From: Icerya purchasi
Lineage: Eukaryota > Arthropoda > Insecta > Hemiptera > Monophlebidae
Direction of reading: 5' to 3'
Assembly (NCBI GenBank): GCA_039619475.1
Contig: CM077115.1
Span: 418,508,557-418,572,556, forward strand
DNA: 64,000 nt
Position 1 is the stretch's first letter; every line of letters begins with the position of its first letter. The notes under the pieces are model-generated. The model was not told the origin of the DNA. It saw only the letters and a list, made by a program, of their open reading frames with translations, and made no database searches. Of this stretch, positions 1 to 10,657 are shown one piece after another. The translations under genes and the position numbers were made by a program.

Positions 1-60
1 TTGGATCCGAAACGAGACAAGTCTCGATAACCTATGAAATCTCTGATCTGGCATGCTTCA
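1..60. repeat. SINE fragment at the window edge
   Basis: The first 60 bases resemble 53,022-53,080, the centre and inner right arm of the large palindrome. Shared words include ggatcc, acgagacaa and tctcgata followed by cctatga. This suggests a second, more diverged copy of that SINE or foldback repeat running out of the window. The match is short and imperfect. Confidence 0.5.
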
Positions 61-419
61 AGACACTATCCCCATTGCAGGCTATTTATTCAATTGGTGG
101 TGTAATATAAATCCCAAATTCCTTTTCAACGCGCATAAATTGTTAATACTAGGCAAAATAAATCACCGTTCAACTTTCGTTAATCAAATCTTACCATCCG
201 CCTCCCTAGCAGAAGGGTGTTCCAACACTCCTTTTATTTCACATCGTTTTAGTTCATTTTGGCCTTAATATATCTCCTTTAATAATCTCCTCTATTTTTC
301 CTTTAACTTGACTGATCTCTGTCATCTTCCTAAGGTATTTATTCTTTCCTCATTTTCTAAAAACCTTCTCCAAGCCGTAATTAAACAGGTATTCTACGGT
401 ACTATCAATTTCCTATTTC
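61..419. other. No gene seen; probable decayed LINE sequence
   Basis: T-rich plus strand with only short open frames and no recognisable domain. It lies directly upstream of the RNase H remnant and may be the eroded 5' continuation of that LINE. Confidence 0.4.
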
Positions 420-1225
420 CCTCTCATGTTGTTACCATTTACACGGACGGTCCGGGGGGTCTGGTGGTGTTGGAGCTTCTTTCATCCTTCCTGATTTTAA
501 CTTATTAGAATCTTTTTATTTTCCTTATTTCCGTTTCATATTCGTAAACGAATTACTGACTATTCTACGTTCTATTATTTTCATTTCCTCGAATCACCTT
601 CCCTCCAATTTTTTAATTATCTCTGACTCTTTGAGCGCCCTTCAGGCCATATCTTTTCCTTTTCCTGATAATTCCTGTGGCTTTGTTTACTCATTCATAA
701 TATTTCCGCTCTCCATTCCATTAACATTAATTTTCTGTGAGTACCTAGCCACTCGGGCATATTTGGTAATGAAGCGGTTGATTCCTTGGCTCGGGTTGCT
801 GCTTCTTCACGCCTTTTTTTTAAAAAGTCTATCCGCCAGCCTCTTATCAATATGTAAAAGCTTTCATGTCAGGTATTGGTCGGACATCTACGCTTCCTCT
901 TTCTTCAACAGTTGTTCCTTTTATCTGTCCGTCTAACCTACTCTTCCTTCCTATCGATGGTTTCTTTTGCATCCCTCTCTTCACCGTTCTGATATTTGTT
1001 TCTGTTGTTCGTATGCGTTTTGGTCATTTTCTGCTGCCTTCTTATTTCGCTTTTCCCTGTTTTCTTCCTCACACTGTTCTCTCCCTCTTGATGATGCAGT
1101 TATTTGCGAAGCCGACCATTTGTTTCTCTTTCTGTGGAGCATTTTGTATTCCTATTTAATGAAGCGCTCGGAATTTCTAGTCCTTTTTGTGCTTCTTATA
1201 TCCTGTATTTTCAATCCTTAATAGT
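420..1225 (+). pseudogene. Non-LTR retrotransposon RNase H domain and C-terminal tail, decayed
   Basis: Several short frames together read as the RNase H domain of a LINE. Around 436-490 there is an IYTDG motif followed, after a frame change, by GGVGASF. Around 625-670 there is SDSLSALQ, and around 750-800 HSG..GNEAVDSLA, which are the usual strand and active-site segments of LINE RNase H. Near 1,095-1,125 an ICEADHLFLF-like stretch matches the Cys/His tail that follows RNase H in I/R1-type elements. Frames are broken repeatedly, so this is a dead 3' piece. The same tail recurs at 20.3-20.9, 21.6-22.5 and 51.5-51.7 kb, pointing to one LINE family with many 5'-truncated copies. Confidence 0.7.
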
Positions 1226-1349
1226 TATTCTCGCTATTTGTTCCTTTTTATTAAAGATTTCTCATCAGATTAAAATATAACCAACTTCTTTCCTTTCTAT
1301 TTGTTTCTGGGTAAAGGTTTAAAGGTTCTTGTTTGACGAGACCCCCCCC

Positions 1350-2545
1350 CCCAAAATACATGTATAAAGAATTCTAATAAAATTGGCTACATCATTTAGA
1401 AACATTTTGATGACTGATAGTCCCTATGGGGAAACGATAAACGTTTTATCGGTCAACGAGCAGCTGTTCTTTTTTATATAATATTCAGTGGTATTAGCAA
1501 TCTACATACGAGTATCGAAGCCGAAAAAAATTAGTAATTTACAGAAGCAATGGTAATGGATAACGCAACACAAGTAAACGTCATAAATCGAAGTGGAAGA
1601 AAACATTTACTCGGAACATTAACGTAATTGGGAAAAGAATTTATTGTTTCAATGTTTGAATAATAATACATCGATTCTACTAATATTTAACATGTAGCAG
1701 TACTTGTTTATCCAGTCCGATCGCTCTAAACATTATAAAAAAGGTAATAATAATATAACTCTACGTTTATTTATAGATTGTACCTTTTCCTGAGAATATT
1801 AATTATACTACTTAAATTAATATCCTAATAATTAAAATTAAGGTAATTACTTTCATTTATTATTAAGCTACTATTTGAAAAGACAGAAAAATGTATCCTT
1901 GGATTTTCCTATAATTTTGAAGATATCCAATTTCTGTTTTACGGCCATGAATAAATTTTATTTATCGCCGCTCTGCAAGGAATACATCTGTTTAGACGTT
2001 ATTCACGCACAAATTGATTTAAACAAAATATAAACGAATTCAAAATATATTAATTACTTACGTGCGAACGATAAACTCGGGTAGCCCTCAAAAGGGCTAT
2101 TTCAAATTGCTAACAACGAGAATAAGATCTAGGGGAATCGCGAAAACGAATGATAACGAGGATAAAAACAACTAAAACGGGATTTATGTCAAAAAACGAC
2201 TTTTTCAACCAAAACACAATAAATATCGGCTAAGCGAGAACAAGAACAACATCTAAAACTAAAACTAACACTATTTACAAATCGAGATTGTGCATTGAGG
2301 AACGAAAAATGATTAAAGTATTAAATTCCTCGACTGCACTTATACTAATAATAAAATTAAATAATTATTAAAAATATCTGGTGTATCTACACCAAACAAC
2401 GTCTTTTGCGACATAATAATAATTACACATTTATCATTAAAAAAAAAGAAAAAGAGTAGTTCGAATTTAGAAAATTTTATAATAAAAAGTTGGATTCTTC
2501 ATTTGATAATTAATTTTCCTTGTAACTTATTTTATTTTCGTTGTT
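1350..2545. repeat. Duplicated block, unit A copy (pairs with 30,720-31,490)
   Basis: Long stretches match 30,720-31,490 in the same orientation, for example the words gaaacgataaacgttttatc, gagcagctgttctttt and gtatcgaagccgaaaaaaat. The match covers about 1,350-1,975 and resumes at about 2,400. The segment 1,979-2,400 has no counterpart in the other copy, so it is an insertion here or a deletion there. No coding potential is visible. The block lies upstream of receptor A as its partner lies upstream of receptor B, so it supports one large segmental duplication. Confidence 0.8.
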
Positions 2546-2818
2546 CTGAGTAGAGGGAATAGCTTCGTTCTGGAACACAATTCCAATTTTCACCACCACG
2601 GAATGCAGGAGTGCAAATGTCTACAAGGAACTACACCACTGCAATGAAGCCTCTATAGTAAAAATTATGCAGAAACGTTAGTATCATATTAGTGTTGTGG
2701 TAGAACAAGGAACTGCTCCTATACAATGATATCTCCAGGACTTAATAATATGCAAGAACGCTTGTGTCGCACCAGTATTATTGTAGTACATGTTGCTATC
2801 TCAGTAAAAAATTTTACA

Positions 2819-2906
2819 GGACACCCGCGGGGGGGATTCGAACCCAGACACCTTACTTCCAAGTATGTATAAATAGACGTAACTTTTACCGCTACACCAC
2901 AAAACA
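2819..2906 (-). repeat. tRNA-derived SINE head (or tRNA pseudogene)
   Basis: On the minus strand there is a box A (TGGTGTAGCGG, plus positions 2,889-2,899) and a perfect box B (GGTTCGAATCC, plus 2,834-2,844) about 45 bases apart, the internal RNA polymerase III promoter of a tRNA. The 7 bases before box A do not pair with the 7 bases after the T-arm, so there is no acceptor stem. The anticodon region is a self-complementary tacttccaagta rather than a normal arm. It is therefore better read as the tRNA-like head of a SINE than as a working tRNA gene. Confidence 0.55.
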
Positions 2907-3274
2907 CATACATTGTAACTTGTGTTTTCATAGTATATAAATGTAATAAATGACATGTTTAAATTTTTATTAAATTAAAAATTGAATTTTTTAAATTATT
3001 TTATTGTTTTTTAATAATTTTTTTGTTTAATATACTTCACTTTGGAATAATCAGTCTTCCGAACCATCCGCATAAAGTAAATATAAACATGATCTGGAAT
3101 TTATTGCATATTTTTGTCTAAACGGCTACGTATATCATCCGTTAAATGCGGCTTCTAAAAATTTAAATTTCTCGCGTAAATCAAAACGTTGCACTCTAAT
3201 ATTTTACACAGTTTATATACTCATGGTCTTCTATCGATCTGCAAAGTTTCATCAAAATCGATGACACGCAGATC
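2907..3274. other. No gene seen
   Basis: AT-rich sequence with no open frame of interest. Its last part probably belongs to the LINE fragment that becomes recognisable at about 3,275. Confidence 0.4.
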
Positions 3275-4072
3275 GTGACTCTCCTTGTTAGATCAAACAC
3301 TCACATACAAAGAGAACTTAGAGAAAGTAGTTTAAAAAGTGAAGACAAGAGTAAATCTTATCGCTCGCCTTGCAGATACAGCATGGGGAGCAAAGTCAGA
3401 ACTGCTCAGGACTACTACACTGGTACTGGTGTATTCAGTCGCAGAATACTGTTGCCCTGTTTAGTTGGCTAGTTTGCATACAAAGAAAATTGATATACAA
3501 CTGAATACCTATGTTTAGTTACTAGTACACTCAAATCAACCCCACTATATGGCTTCCCGTACTTGCAAACATATTTCCATCGTTCATTCGCAGAGAAGAG
3601 GCATTAAAGCGAGAATGGGCTAAATACAATAGCACGCACCCTCACATGGAAAAATTTATCAAAGATATTCCACCTACATGTCTTCGGTTTAGGAAAGCGG
3701 CATGGTTGACGGCCAACGAGCTTCAGACAAGTGACGACGTAGCTACCAGGTGGATGGAACTTTGGAATAAGCAGACTCCAGTAAATGGACAACTTATCTT
3801 AAACCCAGCTAGTAGGGTGCCTGGTTTTGATCTCAGCACAAAAGCATGGTGCAATTTGAATCGAGTTAGAACCAACCAAGGCCTGCTAATATTTAATGAA
3901 TAAATGGAAGCTGTCGGAATCGGAATTGTGTAGCTGCGGCGAGACTCAAACGATGCCGCACTTTGTTAAATTGTGTGAAGTATACAGTTTCAACAAAGGA
4001 TTGACTGGGCTACATTCTCTTGAGGAAGGCGCAGTAGAATGGCTGGCAAGTGTTAATTTATAAATAGACGAC
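3275..4072 (+). pseudogene. Non-LTR retrotransposon reverse transcriptase C-terminal region, decayed
   Basis: Reading across frames gives the thumb and tail of a LINE reverse transcriptase. Near 3,415-3,465 there is LVLVYSVAEYCCPV, near 3,535-3,605 INPTIWLPVLANIFP..IRR, near 3,810-3,890 PGFDL...WCNLNRVRTNQG, and after a frame change LCSCGETQTMPHFV (a Cys/His motif) then GLTGLHSLEEGAVEWLASV. This order is typical of pol-like proteins of arthropod LINEs. The longest open piece is 85 residues (3,646-3,903). In-frame stops and frame changes show it is not functional. It belongs to a different LINE family from the RNase H tails elsewhere in the window. Confidence 0.75.
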
Positions 4073-4392
4073 GATATTTCGTAATTTTGTATTTTTAATC
4101 TATATTTAACTTTGATAAGCGCGTAATTGATAAGATAATAAAAAATAAACTGTTGATTAGCCATCTTTAAATTTTTATAACCCCTACCAAATCTGCTGTT
4201 TTTGTGTGTGTGTGCTTTGGGAATGTGCTTTATAATACCTATAACTACCCAATTCTAATTAACTTGCTAACCCAATATAACCATTCCTCCCATAGCTGTT
4301 CCAAAAAATATTCCATTGAAAATGCTTTGATGTGCTGATTAATTGAAATTAGGCTAAACTTTACTAGCAATGATTATTTGTATTTATATAAT

Positions 4393-4930
4393 CTGATGTA
4401 TATTTCACCGATGTTTGAAGCATCCTGTGTTTATACAAATTAAAAGATGCATTAATGTATATTTATTCAAAATAATTGTGATGATAACATATATGAGGAA
4501 ATATGTCTCAGGACACAGACTATGATCACATCTAACCAAAATAACCACAGTACAAACTTTTTCTTGCCGTTTTATTCCTGTTCTCATCCACATGTTTCTA
4601 GTGTGGTGTAGGGCATATGAGTAACTGAAGTGGATGATTGACAAAAACTTATTAGACCATAACCTGTATTACTATTCAACTGTTACAGTTGCTGCAAAGG
4701 TTATGTTTGATATTTACCAGAGTTACTTTACTGTCATGTGTTGCGTCTATCATTTAATTATGCACAGCTCTATGGATTTTTTAGTGTACGAAGGGTCAGA
4801 ACTTACCATCATACTAGCATGTATGCAGTTGATATGCTTTATCCACATTTGATCATAATTATATGCATCATGTAAACGTGTGTGGCCATGTACATGCATA
4901 TGTACACTTTTTAATGCAATGAAGCAATAT
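4393..4930 (+). repeat. Inverted repeat, left arm (partner 5,826-6,398)
   Basis: This arm is the reverse complement of 5,826-6,398 with scattered mismatches. Both carry an open frame of 72 codons beginning MIDKNLLDHNLYYYST, on plus at 4,634 and on minus at 6,149. The conserved frame in both arms could be a remnant of coding sequence or simply shared repeat sequence. I do not recognise the peptide. Confidence 0.75.
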
Positions 4931-5825
4931 CTAGATCAAAATTACCATTCACAACAGATTTGGTGCAGCCCTAGTAATTGCCACAGTTGTTATGCCAATG
5001 GAGGGAAACAAAATATTGGAATTCCAACAATATAAATAGCAACAATTTATACTATTTGTGGTTTATGTGGATTTTCTATGTTTCCTGGCCTCCAAACAAT
5101 GAATCTTGTGATAATGATGAGTATGATGATGAAGAATTTATTAGTGATAATGATGATGATAATGTAGAAATTGGTGGCAAATGTTAGAAAAATCAACAAC
5201 ATGAGGGAAATATGCAAAAATGTAAGTGGTAGCACATGGAAGATGGTTCATATGGTGATATTCAGAACAATCCTCAAAAAATGTCTGGTATAACTCCTAT
5301 TCAACAGCATGAAATTGTGTCCCATGGCCCTAATGTAATTAAAATGTTCTGCGATTGGTTGGTGGAAGATGTCTGAAAAATAGAAAAGACTACAGTTCTT
5401 ATATTGCAGTGCTTATATAGCAAGTGGTAATGCACCAGCTGTGGTGGGTTTTGGGATGTCGGTGTTATTTGGTTAGGGACATGAGTATTATAGAATTTCC
5501 AGGTTTGTCAAATAATAAAAACTTTAGGTGAGGGGTAGAGTATATGTTCCATCAAGCTTATGAATACAGCTTGATAATTAAACTATACACTAAACTCATT
5601 GTGACCATTCCAAGGTAGTTATAATGTGAGCGGTCAAAATTAGTTCTTATATGTTGTTATACATTAATCATTTACACCAGCAGACTAAGTATACATCTTC
5701 ATTAATATCTTAATTTATGCAATCAGTTTGATTTCTTAATTGTAATCTATACTAAACAAGAACATATTACCAGGAGTGCAACAAATCCGTTATGGATAGT
5801 ATATAATTTTGAGCTGGAAACAGCT
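4931..5825. other. Spacer between inverted arms, no gene recognised
   Basis: About 0.9 kb between the arms. It has a short Asp/Glu-rich frame (4,978-5,187) and otherwise broken frames. The acidic stretch could be the N-terminal part of a transposase, but nothing diagnostic follows. Confidence 0.35.
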
Positions 5826-6398
5826 TTATTGCATTTGAAAGTGTACACGTGCACATATGGGCCACACCGGCTCACATATCTCACATGTCAATATCATCAT
5901 CACTGTTACATCACATGCATATCATTATAATTAAATACGCATAATGCATATCAACTGCATACATGCTAGTATGATGGTAAGTTCTGACTCTTTGTACACT
6001 AAAAAATCCATAGATCCTTGCATAATTAAATGATAGACGCAACACATGACAGTAAAGTAACTCTGGTAAATATCAAACATAACCTTTGAAACAACTGTAA
6101 CAGTTGAATAGTAATACAGGTTATGGTCTAATAAGTTTTTGTCAATCATCCACTTCAGTTACTCATATGTCTTACATTACACTAGAAACATGAGGATGAA
6201 AACAGGAATAAAACGGCAAGAAAAAGTTTGTACTGTAATTATTTTGGTTAGATGTGAAAAAGCTATCAAAGTCTGTGTGCTGAGACATATTGACTCATAT
6301 ATGTTGTCATCACAATTATTTTGAATAAATATACATTAATGCATCTTTCAAATTGTATAAACATAAGATACTTTAAATATAGGTGAAATATATATCAA
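5826..6398 (-). repeat. Inverted repeat, right arm (partner 4,393-4,930)
   Basis: Reverse complement of the left arm, with small differences such as AAKVMF against VSKVMF in the shared frame. The homology stops near 6,398. In the left copy the flank continues with only about 60 bases before the next shared segment, while here 1.3 kb intervenes, which fits a later insertion at this point. Confidence 0.75.
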
Positions 6399-6403
6399 AT
6401 TAT

Positions 6404-7420
6404 TGTAACGAACCACATGAGTTGGTTTTTAATTTAAATATTATATACATAAATGAAGTAAAAATGACAGTAATAATAGGAATAATAATAATAATAATAA
6501 ACTAACTAATTCAAAAAAGGATACTAAAGAACTGTGAATAGTTTTCGTGTATATATTTTAAGTTAGATTAGCGATATATATGTACTAAGATTTGAAATGT
6601 GGTATTTTTGTAACAATGTAATCTGGTTGTATTAGAACAATTCTGAGCAATCTGGCAAATTTGCTATGACATAAGCCGTTGTGTGTATGCTTGAGTTAGT
6701 AATAAATACGGGTGTGAATGTCATCACGGTATGTGTCGAGGCTTGCAATTAAATACTGGTAGTCGTAAGAGGTATTGGACATCTCGGCAGCCGAGTGATT
6801 GATGGGAAATTTCACATTAAAAGCTATGCCTAGACATCTGCTCAGCTACACAAATTATTGTATACAAATACATGCGTCTTTCGAAGCAGCAGGTTTCTAT
6901 TTTTGTTCGCTATCTGATCAACGTCGTGATCGATCAGTTATCGTTTATCATATTTTGGTCTCCCTTGCAAGTTGTACATAGAAGAATTTTGGTAACTAGT
7001 CGTGTTAAGTAATCGTCTATTAAGTTTATTTAAATATATTAAAATATATTGTTTTTTTATTATTTAATTTCGTTTCGTTTTTTCCTGGTTTTTGGTCCAA
7101 TCCTCGTGATTGGCGAATGCGTGGTAGACAGCCTGAGTGCGGAACACTGTGGACCGATCTGCGGTGGGTAGGAAAGACTTCCCATTTATCTTTTATTTTC
7201 GTTTGTTTTCTTCCGTTTTTTTTTTTTTTATAATTTTGAAAAAATTTTTCTTTAATGGCGCCCGAACCAATTTGAATGTAAAGTGAGCTGAGGTATAACA
7301 AATGGCGCCTGAACAGAGATCCACAAGAAAATCTAATTGAATTCATCCAAATACTATCATCAATAGTGGACAATGGAAAAATCGATTTGGTTGGCATGGT
7401 TAATCACACGTCATAGTGGA
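6404..7420 (+). mobile_element. Possible LTR-retrotransposon end with tRNA-Lys-like primer binding sites
   Basis: This segment interrupts the right side of the inverted repeat. At 7,256-7,268 and 7,303-7,320 there are two motifs close to the tRNA-Lys primer binding site used by many retroelements (TGGCGCC followed by CGAAC or TGAACAGAGAT). The upstream sequence would be the LTR and leader, and a candidate left end TGTAAC starts at 6,404. I see no gag or pol downstream, so this is at most an LTR plus leader. The motif match is seen directly; the element boundaries are inference. Confidence 0.45.
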
Positions 7421-7739
7421 ACCCTAGGAAACAAGGAGATAAGTGAAATTCACATTTTATTACTCAATATTATTTATATTGTTTGTATTACTGTTATCAC
7501 TCTGTTTTTATCCACATTACTTGAATTTCATATTTCATATTTCACATTCTAGCATTATAAAACCATTTAGCGTGTATCCGGATATATTGGTATTTATGTA
7601 ATTTAGTAATTAATTTGTGTAGTCTGAGAAAGTGAGATGGAGCGGGAAGATACTATGAAAATTACTTCTTGTAGGGGGCAGTATGCATCCATTTCGATAG
7701 CATTGGCTAGTTATAGGTATTATAAAGCACTTTCCCAAG

Positions 7740-7895
7740 GCATGCACACGCAAAAACTTTCAATGGAATATTTTTTGGAACAGCTATGGGAAGAATGGTA
7801 ATATTGGAATAGCAAGTTAATTAGAACTGGGTAGTTATAGGTATTATAAAGCAAAAGAGAGCAGATTTGGTAGGGGTTATAAAAATTTAAAGATG
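7740..7895 (-). repeat. Outer inverted repeat, partner of 4,150-4,340
   Basis: The stretch holding ggaatattttttggaacagc and gggtagttataggtattataaagc is the reverse complement of 4,165-4,330. It extends the inverted-repeat structure outward beyond the arms at 4,393-4,930 and 5,826-6,398, with the LTR-like piece separating the two parts on this side. Confidence 0.7.
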
Positions 7896-8260
7896 GCTAG
7901 TCAACAGTAAAACATGTTCTCAAAGCATAAACACACAAAAACAGTTAGTACTGGTTAGCAAATTATCACATCGATTAGGCAATCATAAATGTATCATCAA
8001 CACACATACAAACACACAAGCACACAAAACAATTTTGAACAGGTTAACAAGTTATTACATGGGTTAGGCAATGGTAGATGCATCAACACATGCAAATACA
8101 CCCAAAAACAGTGAATTTGGTTTGGGTTAGAAAAGTTTGAAGATGGCTGGTCTCAACAATAAAACATATTCTCAAAGCAAACACGAACATAAACAGCTAG
8201 TGCAGATTAGCACAAATGATTATACAGGTTAGGCAATGGTAAATGCATCGCCAAAGTATG
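7890..8260. repeat. Degenerate tandem repeats
   Basis: Related units recur: agatggct(a/g)gtc...caacagtaaaacat near 7,891 and 8,143, and ggttaggcaatggtagatgcatc or close variants near 7,974, 8,062 and 8,227. The units are roughly 90-120 bases and rich in acacaaa. Tandem subterminal repeats of this kind are common in large DNA transposons, which fits the composite block. Confidence 0.6.
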
Positions 8261-9849
8261 TGAAACAACTTAGTACAGACGTGCAAAAGTATAACTAGCT
8301 GCTTAAAACCTCCTCCTACTCTCCATACTGAAAAAGTGTTATTGCCAGGCAATGGGTAGTCCCGTACTGTTGTCCGCAGAGAAAGCATGTAATTGATTAT
8401 AGGTTTGGTGGATGTTGAGATATTTGGTTATTGGTTTGTATCACTGAGGATGTATATATGTAGCAAGTAGAAGGATATAGTTATTGTAGAACATGGCGCT
8501 GTGATGCTGAACTCTTACTGGAGAGTTTGATGTAAAAGAGGCATAGTCATTTGATTAAATATTGGCTCTTGATTAGCTGATTAAAGGGGACGTGGCTATG
8601 GGACTAAATACTCGCTCCTGATTGGCTATCATCCCTGAACATAGCCTATCTATTTACTAACCATAAAAAGAGAGAGAAAAAAAAGAACCTCGTGTTAAGT
8701 TTCATTTCTGTATTGCGAATCAGATGAATTCTATTGAACCAAAGTTAACCGCAAAAGACAAAGAACGTATTGCCAATCTGACGTAAAAGAATGACTAATA
8801 ATGTAAATTTCTTTCATGAGCGTACTTAATTATTTCTCCCTAAACACTCGTTCCTGCATTTATGTCGTTTTTTTGCTAGGTATTCCTCAAAGTAATTTTG
8901 TTTATGTTTCCACAGCGTATATTTGTCGAAGGATCGGATAAGGAACATTTTATTTTCTTACAAATGTCCAGTATTTTCATAATTTTTTTCAAACAAATTT
9001 CATTTACAACTAGTTAAGGTGAGAATGTGCGCTTCTAAAAAAGCATCGCGCATCGCGGAGTTGAGTTTTTCATAGTGCACTAACCGATTCCGGTGGATTT
9101 GAAGCTAAGTGACACTTTTTTTCTATTGATACCTTACTTTTTAGATTTCTACAGTAATATATTCAATTCGATTTCAAATTGGGCGGAAACCCCCGGAGCA
9201 TTGATTTGAGTTAGGAATACGGGATAACATTTTCTATTTGTATTTGTATTTGTCACGCCTATTGATAATGTGGTTTCGTTTAAGCGCTTTAATGCTTACT
9301 GTTTTTTAAAAAGACGCAATTTTTTTTTTTTTTTTGTTTCGGCGACATCAGTTTTATTTTTCGATTATACTTTTCCTTGTCCAATCTGTTTGGGCCTGCG
9401 AGCTTTGAAGCAACGCATTCAACTAATCCATTGACAATTTGTAAATTAAAATAAAATTTCCGTCAAACTCCATCCGGACAGCCCCATATAAACAACATTT
9501 TGCCTTTTCAGCCACAGGCGGCATATTTATTTTTAAATGCTTCACCAGGCTGTTACGTCGTATCCATGTACTTTCAGTACGAATGCGATATTCGGATGAA
9601 ATCAAACCCACTTATCCGCAGTATCGGCGTATGTAAAAATCTCGCGCTAATCCGGTAGGTTGCACCGCAATTGCCCAATTATATTTTCATGTATTTTTTT
9701 TTTAGCAGAGTCAATCACTTGTCCAAGCCGAGTTTCTGTTTCAGGTGAAATTTCCTGGTCCTCGAGTTGAGTGACAGCACGATGGCCAGTGTGATCTATC
9801 CGGTAGTTTCAGTTCGAAATAGAAAATATTTTCATCTCATTGCTACCCC

Positions 9850-10487
9850 ATTTCTTATCGTAGAAGTGCGTTTTGCGAACCTTCCTCCGCCTAATGGACC
9901 TGGTCGCTAACAGTACCTCAGAAAACTGGGCAGATATTCTTTCGTACCTTTTAATTTTACACGCATCGATTCGATTTCTTTATTCATTGTGTAGTTCCGT
10001 ATTTTCCTCTCGAAACTATTAACGATTTGTAGGCGCCCGTAAGGCTCGTGTTACATCCATACGTAGGACAGACAGGCACCTGCGCGGCGGATATGTAAAA
10101 TTTTATCTTTTCCATCTACTGTACGTACTTGTTTGAATTTTCTACCGTTACGAGAACAATTGTAATGACTTCTTGACCGTATACGCACGCGTCCTTTATA
10201 GGTTACACACGAATTAAATTGTCCAGTTCTCCTCACTGATTCGCTCCCTTTGATCACTATTTTTTTAATATTTTTCGTTGTTTCTCTCTGTCTCCGTGAC
10301 AGAGAAAAATCCGACGAGTACGTCGAAGAAAATGTTCACCCCACCAACCTACTAAATCATCCAATTCAAGTTCATAGGTTGTCCGATTTTCAATACCGCT
10401 TGCTTTTAATTTGAAACTGGACATTCTACCGAACTTCTTGGATCGCATTTCATTGATAGGCTCTAGCACATTTAGAAACTCAGACAT
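9850..10487 (-). pseudogene. Decayed reading frame of unknown identity, antisense to the receptor
   Basis: On the minus strand a frame begins MSEFLNVLEPINEMRSKKFG at 10,487, runs 76 codons, and can be followed with shifts and a stop through RAGACLSYVWM (about 10,090-10,051) to GPLGGGRFAKR near 9,880. The paralogous stretch in unit B (35,855-36,520) keeps open some codons that are stops here, and has its own stop where this copy is open. The ancestor was therefore probably a longer open frame, now broken in both copies. I do not recognise the protein. It could be an old transposable-element gene or a host exon. Confidence 0.4.
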
Positions 10488-10657
10488 TTACCCGAATTTC
10501 TCTAGTGCCACATTTTATTCGTGGAAGTCCTACTCATCTGTTAAAGGCACTGTAGAGTGATGGACGCAACGAGTATAGATAGAATGTAGGCGGGAATGTT
10601 GAAAGGAAATATTAGCGTAGAAAACAATAGACTTGAATCTACACCAAAAAATAACTG

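Larger units (their letters stand above)
4150..8650. mobile_element. Composite repeat block with inverted repeats, present only in unit A
   Basis: This block lies between the two duplicated blocks of unit A and has no counterpart in unit B, so it was probably gained after the duplication. It contains two sets of inverted repeats, an LTR-like piece, and degenerate tandem repeats at its right side. The pattern resembles a large DNA transposon or nested MITEs with subterminal repeats, but I recognise no transposase. A short acidic frame (4,978-5,187, rich in Asp and Glu) lies in the centre. Its class is unknown to me. Confidence 0.45.

Noticed and set aside
2083..2098. A 6-base stem, 4-base loop hairpin (agccct caaa agggct) that, on the minus strand, resembles the histone mRNA 3' stem-loop
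   Set aside because: No histone coding sequence lies upstream on that strand and a hairpin this short occurs by chance.
2819..2906. Working tRNA gene on the minus strand
   Set aside because: Boxes A and B are good, but there is no acceptor stem and no normal anticodon arm, so it is listed as a SINE head.
7890..8260. CRISPR-like array
   Set aside because: The units are degenerate, long and without uniform spacers, and the sequence is eukaryotic.
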